This document shows positions 37,109 through 46,095 of a stretch of DNA of 64,000 bases, piece after piece (position 1 is the first letter of the stretch; every line of letters begins with the position of its first letter). Made by a program: the position numbers and the translations under genes. The stretch lies in assembly GCF_900091495.1 (NCBI RefSeq), contig NZ_LT607413.1:4293001-4357000 (forward strand). Reading direction: 5' to 3'. The notes beneath the pieces were generated by a model. That model worked only from the letters and a program-made list of their open reading frames with translations, searched no databases and had not been told where the DNA came from. The DNA is from Micromonospora echinospora (lineage in GTDB: Bacteria; Actinomycetota; Actinomycetes; Mycobacteriales; Micromonosporaceae).

Positions 37109-37435
37109 GTGAGCAAGGAACGGGCCCGACTGCGGGCCGTCCGGGAGGCCGAACGCGAGCGGGAGAAGGCCGCCCGGGCCCGGAAGGTGGCCCGAAGGGA
37201 ACGCCGCCGGGCCGTGCTGCGCGGGTTGCGGCCACGCGGGCAGCGGCGGCGGACCGGCCGCCTCCTGGCCCGCCGGAGCCGGGCCGAGCGCGCCGGCATC
37301 GTCGTGCTGACGCTGGCCGTGCTGGCGTCGATCTGGACGCTGGTGCCCGATCCCGCGCTGCGGGTGCTGCTGATGGTGCTACTACTGCTCGTACTCCCGG
37401 CGGTCGTGGTGATCGCCCTGGACCGTCGTACCTGA
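37109..37435 (+). CDS. Small basic membrane protein in the his operon
   Basis: The 108-residue protein has a strongly basic, coiled-coil-like N-terminal half ([20 protein letters not shown]) and two membrane segments near the C-terminus (about 63-80 and 83-103). An in-frame GTG at 37097 would add four residues. It lies between hisH and priA, 13 nt before the priA start. No family recognised. Confidence 0.7.
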   Translation: MSKERARLRAVREAEREREKAARARKVARRERRRAVLRGLRPRGQRRRTGRLLARRSRAERAGIVVLTLAVLASIWTLVPDPALRVLLMVLLLLVLPAVVVIALDRRT

Positions 37436-37448
37436 CAAGGAGAACACG

Positions 37449-38174
37449 TTGAGTCTGACCCTGCTGCCCGCCGTGGACGTCGCCGACGGGCAGGCCGTCC
37501 GTCTCGTGCAGGGCGCCGCCGGTAGCGAGACCACCTACGGCGACCCGCTGGAGGCGGCGCTGGCCTGGCAGCACGACGGCGCGGAGTGGATCCACCTGGT
37601 GGACCTCGACGCGGCCTTCGGCCGGGGGTCGAACGCCGGGCTCCTCGCCGAGGTGGTGCGTCGGCTGGACGTCAAGGTGGAACTCTCCGGCGGGATCCGC
37701 GACGACGCCTCGCTGCGCGCCGCGCTGGCCACCGGGGCGGCCCGGGTGAACATCGGCACCGCCGCGCTGGAGGATCCCGAGTGGTGCGACCGGATCTGCG
37801 GCGAGTACGGCGACCGGGTGGCGATCGGGCTGGACGTGCGGGGCCGTACCCTGGCCGCCCGGGGCTGGACCCGCGACGGCGGTGACCTGTACGAGGTGCT
37901 GGAGCGGCTGGACAAGGCCGGCGCGTCCCGGTACGTGGTGACCGACATCACCAAGGACGGCACCATGCGTGGGCCGAACCTGGACCTGCTGCGCGAGGTC
38001 TGCGCCCGTACCGACGCCCCGGTGATCGCCTCCGGTGGCGTCTCCACGCTGGACGACCTGCGCGCCCTGGCCACCCTGGAGTCGGTCGGGGTGGAGGGGG
38101 TCATCGCCGGCAAGGCGCTGTACGCCGGCGCGTTCACCGTGGCCGAGGCGCTGCGGGTGCTCGCCGACGCCTGA
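37449..38174 (+). CDS. priA: Bifunctional phosphoribosyl isomerase PriA (HisA/TrpF)
   Basis: PriA isomerises both ProFAR (histidine pathway) and phosphoribosyl anthranilate (tryptophan pathway) in actinobacteria that lack trpF. The 241-residue (beta/alpha)8 barrel shows [18 protein letters not shown] with the catalytic Asp, [15 protein letters not shown] and the second Asp region [20 protein letters not shown]. No trpF is seen in the trp cluster here, which favours PriA over HisA. The start is a TTG with AAGGAG eight nt before it. Confidence 0.9.
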   Translation: MSLTLLPAVDVADGQAVRLVQGAAGSETTYGDPLEAALAWQHDGAEWIHLVDLDAAFGRGSNAGLLAEVVRRLDVKVELSGGIRDDASLRAALATGAARVNIGTAALEDPEWCDRICGEYGDRVAIGLDVRGRTLAARGWTRDGGDLYEVLERLDKAGASRYVVTDITKDGTMRGPNLDLLREVCARTDAPVIASGGVSTLDDLRALATLESVGVEGVIAGKALYAGAFTVAEALRVLADA

Positions 38175-38226
38175 CCCGGTACCCGGCCCGGCACGCGCCG
38201 GGTCGGGTACCGCCCGGCCAATCAAG

Positions 38227-38255
38227 TTGTGCGCAATCGAATTGCGGGCTACCTT
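38227..38255 (+). promoter_or_regulatory. ohrR promoter with embedded palindromic operator
   Basis: TTGTGC (38227-38232), a 17-bp spacer and TACCTT (38250-38255) form a promoter. A 15-bp palindrome CGCAAT-CGA-ATTGCG (38232-38246) fills most of the spacer, the expected place for an OhrR repressor site. Transcription would start at the GTG at 38262. Confidence 0.65.
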
Positions 38256-38261
38256 TTTCGG

Positions 38262-38708
38262 GTGGACGACGACCTGGTTCTGCGCCGGCAGGTGTGCTTC
38301 GCGCTCTACACCGCCTCCCGGGCGGTCACCGACGTCTACCGGCCGATCCTCGACCGGCTGGGGCTGACCTACCCGCAGTACCTGGTGCTGCTGGTGCTCT
38401 GGGAACGCGGCGACGCCGCCCCGACCGTCTCCGAACTCGGCGCCGAGCTGCGGCTCGACTCCGGCACCCTCTCCCCGCTGCTCAAACGGCTGGAGGGGGC
38501 CGGGCTGGTGGTCCGCCGCCGGGCGGCCCGTGACGAACGGCGGGTGGAGATCGAGCTGACCGACGCCGGCCGCGCGCTGCGGGAGCCGGCCTGCGACGTG
38601 CCGCACCGGGTCGCCGCCTCCACCGGTCTCACCCTCGACGAGCTGGTCGCGCTCCGCGACACCCTCACCCGGGTGACCGAGACCATCCACCGACAGAAGG
38701 GGAAGTGA
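38262..38708 (+). CDS. ohrR: Organic-peroxide-sensing MarR-family repressor OhrR
   Basis: OhrR represses ohr until its reactive cysteine is oxidised by organic hydroperoxides. The 148-residue protein has the reactive Cys near residue 12 in the family motif RRQVCFALYTASRA, followed by a winged helix (SELGAELRLDSGTLSPLLKRL). The GTG at 38262 is preferred to one at 38229 because the latter would place the promoter palindrome inside the gene. The ATG of ohr, nine nt into its frame, is reached by a GTGA overlap. Confidence 0.9.
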   Translation: MDDDLVLRRQVCFALYTASRAVTDVYRPILDRLGLTYPQYLVLLVLWERGDAAPTVSELGAELRLDSGTLSPLLKRLEGAGLVVRRRAARDERRVEIELTDAGRALREPACDVPHRVAASTGLTLDELVALRDTLTRVTETIHRQKGK

Positions 38709-39139
38709 CCACCATGCAGGTGCTCTACACCGCCGCCGCCCACGCCACCGGCGACGGCCGGGACGGCCACGTCCGCACCTCGGACGGCACGGTCGACCTC
38801 GACCTGGCCGTCCCGAAGGAGATGGGTGGCGCCGGCGGCGCGGCCAACCCCGAGCAGCTCTTCGCGGCCGGGTACGCCGCCTGCTTCCACTCGGCGCTGC
38901 GCCTGGTCGCCCGGAAGGCCCGGGCCGACGTCAGCGGCTCGGTCGTGGACGCCGAGGTCGGCATCGCCCCGAACGGCGACGGCGGCTTCACCCTCACCGT
39001 CGCCCTGCTGGTCGACCTGCCGTCGGTGCCGCGCTCCGCCGCCGAGGAACTCGTCGCCCACGCCCACCAGGTGTGCCCGTACTCCAACGCCACCCGGGGC
39101 AACATCGAGACCACGCTGACCGTCCGGGACGCGGCATGA
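38705..39139 (+). CDS. ohr: Organic hydroperoxide resistance protein Ohr
   Basis: Ohr reduces organic hydroperoxides with thiols (lipoylated partners in known cases). The 144-residue OsmC-fold protein has both active-site cysteines: AACFHSALRL near residue 59 and HQVCPYSNATRGNIE near residue 124, and the N-terminal LYTAAAHATGDGRDG. The start is a GTG (codon 1) or the ATG four codons later. It is coupled to ohrR on one side and to the oxidoreductase on the other (ATGA). Confidence 0.93.
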   Translation: MTTMQVLYTAAAHATGDGRDGHVRTSDGTVDLDLAVPKEMGGAGGAANPEQLFAAGYAACFHSALRLVARKARADVSGSVVDAEVGIAPNGDGGFTLTVALLVDLPSVPRSAAEELVAHAHQVCPYSNATRGNIETTLTVRDAA

Positions 39140-40134
39140 CGACCAACCGGGAGATCCACCTCGCGTCCCGGCCGGACGGCTGGCCCACCCCGGAGAACTT
39201 CCGTCTGGTCGAGACGTCCGTCCCCACTGCCGGTGACGGTCAGCTCGTGGTACGCAATCTGGTCATGTCGGTCGACCCGTACATGCGCGGGCGGATGAAC
39301 GACGTGAAGTCCTACGTCCCGCCGTTCCGGCTCGACGCCCCGCTCGACGGCGGCGCGGTCGGCGAGGTGGTGCAGAGCCGGGCCGAGGGATTCGCCCCCG
39401 GTGATGTGGTGCTGCACGGCCTCGGTTGGCGGGAGTACGCCCTGGTCGACGCCGGCTCCGCCCGTCCGGTCGACCTGACGCTCGCGCCGGTGAACGCGTA
39501 CCTGAGCGTGCTCGGGATGACCGGGCTGACCGCGTACGCCGGCCTGCTGGAGGTCGCCGGCATGCGCGAGGGCGAGACGGTCTTCGTCTCCGCCGCCGCC
39601 GGCGCCGTAGGCAGCCTGGTCGGGCAGATCGCGAAGCTGCGCGGCGCGGCGCGGGTGGTCGGCAGCGCCGGCTCGCCCGCCAAGGTCGAGCGCCTGCGCG
39701 CGCTCGGCTTCGACGCCGCCTTCGACTACCACGACGGCCCGGTACGCGACCAGCTCCGCGCCGCCGCGCCCGACGGGATCGACGTGTACTTCGACAACGT
39801 CGGCGGTGACCATCTGGAGGCGGCGATCGGCGCGCTGCGTCCCCATGGCCGGGCGGCGATCTGCGGCATGATCGCCCAGTACAACGCCACCGAGCCGCCG
39901 GCCGCCCCGCGCAACCTGGCCCTGGTGATCGGCAAGCAGCTCACCCTGCGCGGGTTCCTGGTCAACTCCTACGGCCACCTGCGCGAGCAGTTCGTGCGGG
40001 AGGTGTCCGGCTGGCTGCGCGACGGCCGGCTGCACCACGACGAGACCGTCGTCGACGGCATCGAGAACGCCCCGGCGGCCTTCCTCGGCCTGCTGCGCGG
40101 CGAGAACCTCGGCAAGATGCTCGTCCGCCTGTGA
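39136..40134 (+). CDS. NADPH-dependent medium-chain oxidoreductase (PTGR/LTB4DH type)
   Basis: This zinc-free MDR enzyme likely reduces alpha,beta-unsaturated carbonyls with NADPH. The 332-residue protein shows VMSVDPYMRGRMND, LGMTGLTAYAGL, the nucleotide loop SAAAGAVGSLVGQIAKL and YFDNVGGDHLEAA. It is coupled to ohr by ATGA, so it probably removes toxic aldehydes or enones formed by lipid peroxidation under OhrR control. Confidence 0.9.
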   Translation: MTTNREIHLASRPDGWPTPENFRLVETSVPTAGDGQLVVRNLVMSVDPYMRGRMNDVKSYVPPFRLDAPLDGGAVGEVVQSRAEGFAPGDVVLHGLGWREYALVDAGSARPVDLTLAPVNAYLSVLGMTGLTAYAGLLEVAGMREGETVFVSAAAGAVGSLVGQIAKLRGAARVVGSAGSPAKVERLRALGFDAAFDYHDGPVRDQLRAAAPDGIDVYFDNVGGDHLEAAIGALRPHGRAAICGMIAQYNATEPPAAPRNLALVIGKQLTLRGFLVNSYGHLREQFVREVSGWLRDGRLHHDETVVDGIENAPAAFLGLLRGENLGKMLVRL

Positions 40135-40196
40135 CGTCCGCCACCCCGGCCGGCTGGAGCGGGGCGGCGTGGGCTGAGGTGGGGGTGGGTTGGGGT

Positions 40197-40253
40197 GGTA
40201 GCAGGGGACCCTTGTTACCGCTTTTTGCGGAGCAGGGGTCCCCTGCAGGCACC
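40197..40253 (+). repeat. Dispersed palindromic repeat, copy 2
   Basis: 57 bp beginning GGTAGCAGGGGACCCTTG, with the central CTTTTTGCG and the right arm GCAGGGGTCCCCTGC. It is about 88% identical to copy 3. It sits between the oxidoreductase stop and the hisF promoter. Confidence 0.85.
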
Positions 40254-40349
40254 CCGGCCCGGCGCGCGGTGCGTGCCCGGTGGATGCCGGTGGACGCCGG
40301 TGGACGTGGGACGCGGGCCGAGGCGAGGGGCGGGTGCCCGGGTGGGCGG

Positions 40350-40355
40350 TAGGCT
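40350..40355 (+). promoter_or_regulatory. -10 element of hisF (TAGGCT)
   Basis: TAGGCT ends 6 nt before the hisF ATG, predicting a leaderless transcript separate from the ohr operon. Confidence 0.45.
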
Positions 40356-40361
40356 CGCGGC

Positions 40362-41183
40362 ATGACGGTGGCGGTACGGGTCATTCCCTGTCTGGACGTG
40401 GACGCCGGACGCGTGGTCAAGGGCGTCAACTTCGTCGACCTGCGGGACGCCGGCGACCCGGTCGAGTTGGCCGCGGCGTACGACCGGGCCGGCGCGGACG
40501 AGCTGACCTTCCTCGACGTGACCGCCTCCTCCGACGAACGGGGCACCATGCTCGACGTGGTCCGCCGGACCGCCGAGACGGTCTTCATCCCGCTCACCGT
40601 CGGCGGGGGCGTTCGCCGCGTGACCGACGTGGACGTGCTGCTCCGGGCGGGCGCGGACAAGGTCGGCGTGAACACCGCTGCCATCGCCCGCCCCGAGCTG
40701 ATCGCCGAGATCGCCGAGCGGTTCGGCCGGCAGGTGCTCGTGCTCTCCCTCGACGTGCGGCGGGCGCCGGCCGGCACCACCGGCAGCGGATTCGAGGTGA
40801 CCACCCACGGCGGCCGGCGCGGCACCGGCCTGGACGCGGTGGAATGGGCGCACCGGGTGGCCGGGCTTGGCGCGGGCGAGATCCTGCTCAACTCGATGGA
40901 CGCCGACGGCACGAAGGCCGGCTTCGACCTGGATCTGATCCGCGAGGTGCGGGCGGTCGTCGACGTACCGGTGATCGCCTCCGGTGGGGCCGGGGCGGTG
41001 GCGCACTTCCCGCCGGCCGTGGCGGCGGGTGCCGACGCGGTGCTCGCAGCCAGCGTCTTCCACTTCGGCGAGCTGAGCATCGGCGACGTCAAGGACGCCC
41101 TGCGTGCCGCCGGGCATCCGGTCCGCCTTCCCGTGGCCGCGTCTGCCGTGGCGGCCCCGGCGGGGGTGCCCGCCGAGGCCTGA
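40362..41183 (+). CDS. hisF: Imidazole glycerol phosphate synthase cyclase subunit
   Basis: HisF joins ammonia from HisH to PRFAR and closes the imidazole ring, releasing AICAR. The 273-residue barrel has the catalytic Asp in [29 protein letters not shown] with the second region, and [12 protein letters not shown]. About 15 Ala/Pro-rich residues extend the C-terminus. It has its own promoter and is separated from the other his genes by the ohr operon. Confidence 0.95.
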   Translation: MTVAVRVIPCLDVDAGRVVKGVNFVDLRDAGDPVELAAAYDRAGADELTFLDVTASSDERGTMLDVVRRTAETVFIPLTVGGGVRRVTDVDVLLRAGADKVGVNTAAIARPELIAEIAERFGRQVLVLSLDVRRAPAGTTGSGFEVTTHGGRRGTGLDAVEWAHRVAGLGAGEILLNSMDADGTKAGFDLDLIREVRAVVDVPVIASGGAGAVAHFPPAVAAGADAVLAASVFHFGELSIGDVKDALRAAGHPVRLPVAASAVAAPAGVPAEA

Positions 41184-41358
41184 CGCCCCCGGCGGGCGGT
41201 ATCGCCGCCCTCCGCGTCACCCGACGGCAGCGGGAAACCGGCGACGCACACAGCACCAGCAGCGACGCCGGGTCGGCACGCGGATCGAGGCGACCGGGTC
41301 GGTCGCCTCCCGGTCCGGATACCGGCAGCTCACCGGCACCGACCCGCTCGGTCGGCGG

Positions 41359-41823
41359 TCAGCCCCGGCCCGGTCCGCCGCCCTCCGGCGAACGGCGCGG
41401 GCTCGGAATCGACCGTTTGACGTACTCGTGGACCGCGGCGGCGTGCTCCTCCTCCGGCAGCGCCCAGTCGGCGTGCCCCGGCGTGTGCCGCCGACTCAGC
41501 GCGGTCTGCACCGTGTCGACGGCGGTGGAGAGTCCGGCCGGTGGCCGGGTGCGCCAGAGCTGCTCACCGTCGGGCGTGATCCGGAACCAGCCGTCGGTGA
41601 CGCTCACCAGACCCGCGCCGACCAGGCGACGCACCGCCGTCTCCACCTCGTCCCGCTGCGGAATCGCCTGGTTGAGGTGGTCGGCGGTGGAGAGCACGTC
41701 GGTGAGGCGGACCCCCTCCGGCCGTCGGCTCGACGGGGCCCGGCGGTGCCGTCCGGCGCCGCTGGCGATCACCAGTGCCACGAAGATCCAGGCGTCCGAC
41801 CAACGCCATCCCTCAGCCCCCAT
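41359..41823 (-). CDS. Small membrane-associated protein with winged-helix-like region
   Basis: The 154-residue protein starts with a hydrophobic segment (AWIFVALVIAS, about 10-20). A region resembling a winged helix follows (TDVLSTADHLNQAIPQRDEVETAVRRLVGAGLVSVTDGWFRITPDG). I do not recognise the family. The ATG at 41823 has CATCAT six nt upstream, a weak leaderless promoter. It is convergent with hisF; the 175-nt gap holds nothing obvious. Confidence 0.7.
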   Translation of the reverse strand: MGAEGWRWSDAWIFVALVIASGAGRHRRAPSSRRPEGVRLTDVLSTADHLNQAIPQRDEVETAVRRLVGAGLVSVTDGWFRITPDGEQLWRTRPPAGLSTAVDTVQTALSRRHTPGHADWALPEEEHAAAVHEYVKRSIPSPRRSPEGGGPGRG

Positions 41824-41890
41824 GGGGAAATGATGCCGGCTGAGTGGCCCGGAGTAAAACATCCGGTGCCGCGCGCGCGGGACGCCCAGC

Positions 41891-42535
41891 TCAGGCCGGT
41901 TCGGCCAACGGTCGCGCCGGCGAGTCGACCGGGGCGACGGTGACCAGCGGCAGGAACGCCTGGGTCAGCGGGCCGATGCCCAGCGCGTAGGCGACCGTCC
42001 CGACCCCGACCGTGCCGCCCAGCAACCAACCCAGCGCGAGCACGGTCACCTCGATGACCGTGCGGACCAGGCGGACCGACCGGCCCGGGTGGCGGGCGAC
42101 GTACCCGGTCATCAGCCCGTCGCGTGGCCCCGGACCGAACCGCGCGCCGAGGTAGAGCGCGGTGGCCAGACCGTTGAGCAGGACACCGGCGACGAGCAGC
42201 GCCCCTCGGGCGGCGATCGGGCGCACGTCGGGCAGCAGCGCGAGGCTGGCGTCGATCACCAGGCCGACGACCAGGACGTTGCTCACCGTGCCGAGGCCGG
42301 GGCGTTGCCGCAGCGGCACCCAGAGCAGCAGCACCAGGACCCCGGCGAGGATGGTGACGGTGCCGAAGGAGAGCCCGGTACGCCGGGCCACGCCCTCGTG
42401 GAGGACGTTCCACGGGTCGAGGCCGAGGCTGGACTCGATCATGAACGCCATGCTGACGCCGTAGAGCGCCAGTCCGCCGTAGAGCTGGACCAGACGTCGG
42501 GGCAGACGGTCACGGAGGTTGCCAGTCGGGGCCAT
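41891..42535 (-). CDS. YczE/YitT-like integral membrane protein
   Basis: The 214-residue protein has about five membrane segments and the YczE pattern: YGVSMAFMIESSLGLDPWNVLHEGVA near the start, LGARFGPGPRDGLMTG in the centre and VRTVIEVTVLALGWLLGG later. YczE proteins are typically encoded next to MocR-type regulators, as here. Function unknown, perhaps vitamin B6 or metabolite transport. The ATG has TAGGTT 7 nt upstream on its strand. Confidence 0.85.
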   Translation of the reverse strand: MAPTGNLRDRLPRRLVQLYGGLALYGVSMAFMIESSLGLDPWNVLHEGVARRTGLSFGTVTILAGVLVLLLWVPLRQRPGLGTVSNVLVVGLVIDASLALLPDVRPIAARGALLVAGVLLNGLATALYLGARFGPGPRDGLMTGYVARHPGRSVRLVRTVIEVTVLALGWLLGGTVGVGTVAYALGIGPLTQAFLPLVTVAPVDSPARPLAEPA

Positions 42536-42539
42536 GCAT

Positions 42540-42580
42540 GCCAACCTAGGGGCCAATTGTGGCGGGGCGAGAGAGCCAAT
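42540..42580. promoter_or_regulatory. Divergent control region with three GCCAA direct repeats
   Basis: GCCAAC at 42540 and GCCAAT at 42552 and 42575 are direct repeats 12 and 23 bp apart, close to one and two helical turns. MocR-family regulators are known to bind direct repeats between themselves and divergent target genes. The region spans the -10 of the yczE-like gene. Confidence 0.5.
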
Positions 42581-42595
42581 CGGGAGGGAGTGGCC

Positions 42596-44050
42596 ATGAC
42601 CAGCCAGGTACGCGGGGGGCAACTGGCCCGACTGCTCGGCCAGTGGCATGCTCTGCCGGGCCGCCGCCGGTCTCCGGACTATGCCGCTCTCGCCGCCGCC
42701 ATCCGGGGTCTGCTCGCCGACGGCCGGCTGCCGCTGGGGGTACGCCTGCCCGCCGAGCGGGAACTGGCCGAGGCGCTGCGGATCAGCCGCACCACGGTTA
42801 CCGCCGCCTACCGGGAGTTGCGCGAGAGCGGGCACCTGACCAGTCGACGCGGGGCGGGAAGCTGGACCACGCTCCCCGGCGGCCACCGGGTGGCCAGCTC
42901 CGGCCTGTGGACCCCGCAGGACGACCTGGACATGATCGACCTCGGCATCGCCGCGCTGGCCGCCCCGCCGGAGCTGATCCCGGCCACCCGGGCCGCCACC
43001 GAGGACCTGCCCCGTTATCTGGGCAGCGCCGGCTACCACCCGACCGGGATCATCGAGCTGCGGGAGGCGATCGCCCGGTCGTACGCCGAGCGCGGCCTGC
43101 CCACCAGCCCCGAGCAGATCATGGTCACCAACGGCACCCAGCACGCGTTGGACCTGGTGCTGCGGCTGGCGCTCGCCCCGGCCAGCAGCGTGCTCGTGGA
43201 GTCGCCGACCTACCCCAACGCGCTGGCCGCGCTCGCCGCGCGACGGGCCCGGATCGCCACGCACGGGCTCGCCGTCGACGCCGGCTGGGACGCGGACCTG
43301 CTGCTGGCCAGCATCCGCCAGTCCCGGCCCCGGCTGGCCTACCTGATCCCCGACTTCCAGAACCCGACCGGCCACCTCATGCCGGTCGAGCTGCGCGAAC
43401 GGCTGGTCGGCACGGCCCACGCGGCCGGCACCGACCTGGTGATCGACGAGTCCTTCGTCGACCTGCCGCTGGACGGCACGCCGCTGCCCCCACCCACCGC
43501 CACCTTCGACCGGCACTCGCGGGTGGTCACCATCGGGGGGATGAGCAAACCGTACTGGGGTGGCCTGCGCATCGGCTGGGTACGCGCCTCCGCCCCGCAG
43601 GTGCAGCGCCTCGCCGCCGCCCGGATCGGGGTGGACATGTCCAGCCCGGTGCTGGACCAACTCGTCGCGGTCCACCTGCTCGCCGAGGCGTCGACGATCG
43701 TGACCACCCGGCGGGAGCAACTGGCCCGCCAACGGGACGCCCTGCTGGCCGCGCTGGCCGAACGGTTGCCCCAGTGGCGGGTCGCCGTGCCGCGCGGTGG
43801 GGTGACCCTCTGGGCGGAACTGGACGGGCCGGTCTCCAGCGCCCTGGCCCGGGCCGCCGAGGAGGTCGGGGTACGCCTCGCGCCCGGCCCCCGGTTCGGG
43901 CTGGACGGCACGCTGGAGCGCTTCCTGCGGCTGCCGTTCACCCTGCCCGCCGCCGACCTGGTCGACGCGGTGCACCGGATCGCCGCGGTCCGGTACGACC
44001 TGGACCGGGCCGGCCGACCGCAGTGGCGTGAGCCCTCCGTCATCGCCTGA
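42596..44050 (+). CDS. MocR-family transcriptional regulator (GntR wHTH + aminotransferase domain)
   Basis: The 484-residue protein joins a GntR winged helix (about 25-90; RLPAERELAEALRISRTTVTAAYRELR) to a fold-I aminotransferase-like domain. The PLP lysine lies in TIGGMSKPYWGGLRIGW, with DFQNPTGHLMP upstream. Divergent from the yczE-like gene, it most likely regulates that gene in response to PLP or an amino acid. The ATG at 42596 follows GGGAGGGAG. Confidence 0.9.
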   Translation: MTSQVRGGQLARLLGQWHALPGRRRSPDYAALAAAIRGLLADGRLPLGVRLPAERELAEALRISRTTVTAAYRELRESGHLTSRRGAGSWTTLPGGHRVASSGLWTPQDDLDMIDLGIAALAAPPELIPATRAATEDLPRYLGSAGYHPTGIIELREAIARSYAERGLPTSPEQIMVTNGTQHALDLVLRLALAPASSVLVESPTYPNALAALAARRARIATHGLAVDAGWDADLLLASIRQSRPRLAYLIPDFQNPTGHLMPVELRERLVGTAHAAGTDLVIDESFVDLPLDGTPLPPPTATFDRHSRVVTIGGMSKPYWGGLRIGWVRASAPQVQRLAAARIGVDMSSPVLDQLVAVHLLAEASTIVTTRREQLARQRDALLAALAERLPQWRVAVPRGGVTLWAELDGPVSSALARAAEEVGVRLAPGPRFGLDGTLERFLRLPFTLPAADLVDAVHRIAAVRYDLDRAGRPQWREPSVIA

Positions 44051-44137
44051 CCTCACCACCGGACGGGCGACGGCCGGCGATCCCGGGCCGGCCCCGGGCG
44101 GCCCCCGCGATCAGGGGCCGTCCCGGGGCCGGGCGGG

Positions 44138-45964
44138 TCAGATCTCGGCGAGCGCGCCGTCGTACATCTTCTCGATCTCGCTGGCGAAGTTGGTCTCGAC
44201 GCCCTTCCGCTTGATCTTCAGCGACGGGGTGATCTCGCCGTCCTCGATGGTCAGGTCGCGCGGCAGGATGGTGACCTTCTTGATGGTTTCCCAGCGGTTG
44301 AGCTTGCCGTTCAGCTCCGCGACGTACCCCTCGACCATCTCCTTCGCCTGGGGCGAGGTGACGATCGCGGTGTAGTCGCGGCCCTCCAACGGACCGCCCG
44401 CCGCCCAGCCCTTGATCGCGTCCGGGTCGAGCGTGACCAGCATCGTGCAGAAGTTGCGGGCCTGGCCGATCACGATCGCCTGCGAGGTGTACGGGCAGAT
44501 CGCCTTGAACATGCCCTCGATGAGCGACGGTGCCACGTACTTGCCGCCGGAGGTCTTGACCAGGTCCTTCTTCCGGTCGGTGATCTTCAGGTAGCCGTCG
44601 GCGTCCAGGGTGCCGATGTCACCGGTGCGGAAGAAGCCGTCCTCGGTGAACGCGGCGACGGTCTCCTCGGGCAGGTTGTGGTAGCCGCGCATCACCGGCC
44701 GGCCCCGGAGCAGGATCTCCCCGTCGGTGTCGATCCGGCACTCCAGGTCGCCCATGGCCTGGCCGACGGTGCCGATCCGCAGCCCGTCCGGCCGGTTCAC
44801 GAAGTTGCCGGCGCTGCTCTCGGTCAGCCCGTACCCCTCGGAGATCGGCAGGTTCGCCGCGGCGAAGAAGGTGGCGATGTCGGGGCTCAACGGCGCGGAG
44901 CCGGACACCAGCACCCGGATCCGGCCGCCGAGCCGGGCCTGGATCTTGCTGAAGACCAGCTTCTCGGCCAGCCGGTGGCGCAGCCGGAGCCCGCCCGGGA
45001 CCGGCTTGCCGGCCTGCTCCAGGGCGACCTTCTCCTTGCCCACCCGGACCGCCCAGGCGAAGATCTTCGCCTTCGCGCCACCGGCGTCCCGCGCGGTGGT
45101 GACGGACTTGTTGTAGACCTTCTCGAAGACCCGGGGCGCGCCGCACATCAGCGTCGGGCGGACCACGGAGAGCATGTCGACCAGCTTGTCCACCCGGCCG
45201 TCGACGTAGGTCGGCAGGCCGACGTGGGTCGCCCCGCAGAGCAGGGTCTTGCCGAACGAGTGGGACAGCGGGAGCCAGAGGTACTGAAGGTCGTCGCTGC
45301 GCAGCAGCCCGACGTCGGCCTGCGCCACACCCTCCCAGCACCAGCCGCCGTGCAGCAGCTCGACGCCCTTCGGGCGGCCGGTGGTGCCCGACGTGTAGAT
45401 CAGCGTGGCCAGGTGGTCGGGTCCGAGCTGCGCGACGATCCCGTCGACCAGGCCCGGCTCGGCGGCCAGCGCCCGTGCTCCCCGCTCCTCCAGTTCGGCG
45501 AGGGTGAGCTGGGGGACGGCCGCGTCCGGGTCGGCGGCGCCGTCGAAGAGGACCACGTGGGTCAACGCGGGCAGGTCGGCGCCGGCGACCTTGGCGGCCT
45601 GGGTGGGGTTCTCGGCGAAGAGCACCCGCGAGCCGGAGTCGGCGACGATGTAGCAGGTGTCGTCCGGCTCGGTGGTCGGGTAGACCGTGGTGGTCGCCCC
45701 GCCCGCGCACATCACGCCGAGGTCGGCGACCACCCACTCCAGCCGGGTGTTGGCCAGGATCGCCACCCGGTCCTCCAGCCCGATGCCGAGACCGTGCAGG
45801 CCGGCGGCGACCGCCTTGGCCCGGTGTCCCACCTGCTCCCAGGTCAGCCAGACCGGTCCCGAGTCGTCGGGGGCGGGGTGGGCGAAGGCGGGGCGGTCGG
45901 GGGTGGCCGCCACGCGCTTGAGGAACATGTCCGGGATCGAACGGTACGGTACATCGAGAGCCAT
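44138..45964 (-). CDS. Long-chain fatty acid--CoA ligase (AMP-forming)
   Basis: It activates fatty acids to acyl-CoA through an acyl-AMP. The 608-residue protein has the AMP-binding loop LIYTSGTTGRPKGVEL near residue 190, WLPLSHSFGK, the GYGLTESS core motif and the fatty-acid signature DGFFRTGDIGTLDADGYLKITDRKKDL. Near the end it keeps the C-terminal lysine region EITPSLKIKRKGV. It resembles the FadD15 group of actinobacteria. A CRP-like site lies in its upstream region. Confidence 0.92.
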   Translation of the reverse strand: MALDVPYRSIPDMFLKRVAATPDRPAFAHPAPDDSGPVWLTWEQVGHRAKAVAAGLHGLGIGLEDRVAILANTRLEWVVADLGVMCAGGATTTVYPTTEPDDTCYIVADSGSRVLFAENPTQAAKVAGADLPALTHVVLFDGAADPDAAVPQLTLAELEERGARALAAEPGLVDGIVAQLGPDHLATLIYTSGTTGRPKGVELLHGGWCWEGVAQADVGLLRSDDLQYLWLPLSHSFGKTLLCGATHVGLPTYVDGRVDKLVDMLSVVRPTLMCGAPRVFEKVYNKSVTTARDAGGAKAKIFAWAVRVGKEKVALEQAGKPVPGGLRLRHRLAEKLVFSKIQARLGGRIRVLVSGSAPLSPDIATFFAAANLPISEGYGLTESSAGNFVNRPDGLRIGTVGQAMGDLECRIDTDGEILLRGRPVMRGYHNLPEETVAAFTEDGFFRTGDIGTLDADGYLKITDRKKDLVKTSGGKYVAPSLIEGMFKAICPYTSQAIVIGQARNFCTMLVTLDPDAIKGWAAGGPLEGRDYTAIVTSPQAKEMVEGYVAELNGKLNRWETIKKVTILPRDLTIEDGEITPSLKIKRKGVETNFASEIEKMYDGALAEI

Positions 45965-45993
45965 CGCTGCAGCCGCCTTCAGGGGGTGGTGAC

Positions 45994-46007
45994 GTGATCG
46001 TGGTCAC
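45994..46007 (-). promoter_or_regulatory. CRP-like palindrome upstream of the acyl-CoA ligase
   Basis: GTGA-N6-TCAC matches the core of CRP/Cmr binding sites. It lies 30 bp before the start codon on the coding strand, where a bound protein would most likely repress. Confidence 0.4.
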
Positions 46008-46095
46008 GCTGGGTCTGCGGTTACCGAAGGGTATTGCGTACCCCGGGTCATCGGCTAGCCCCGGCCCCTTGCGGCGCTGCCGTGTCCCCGGGTGG

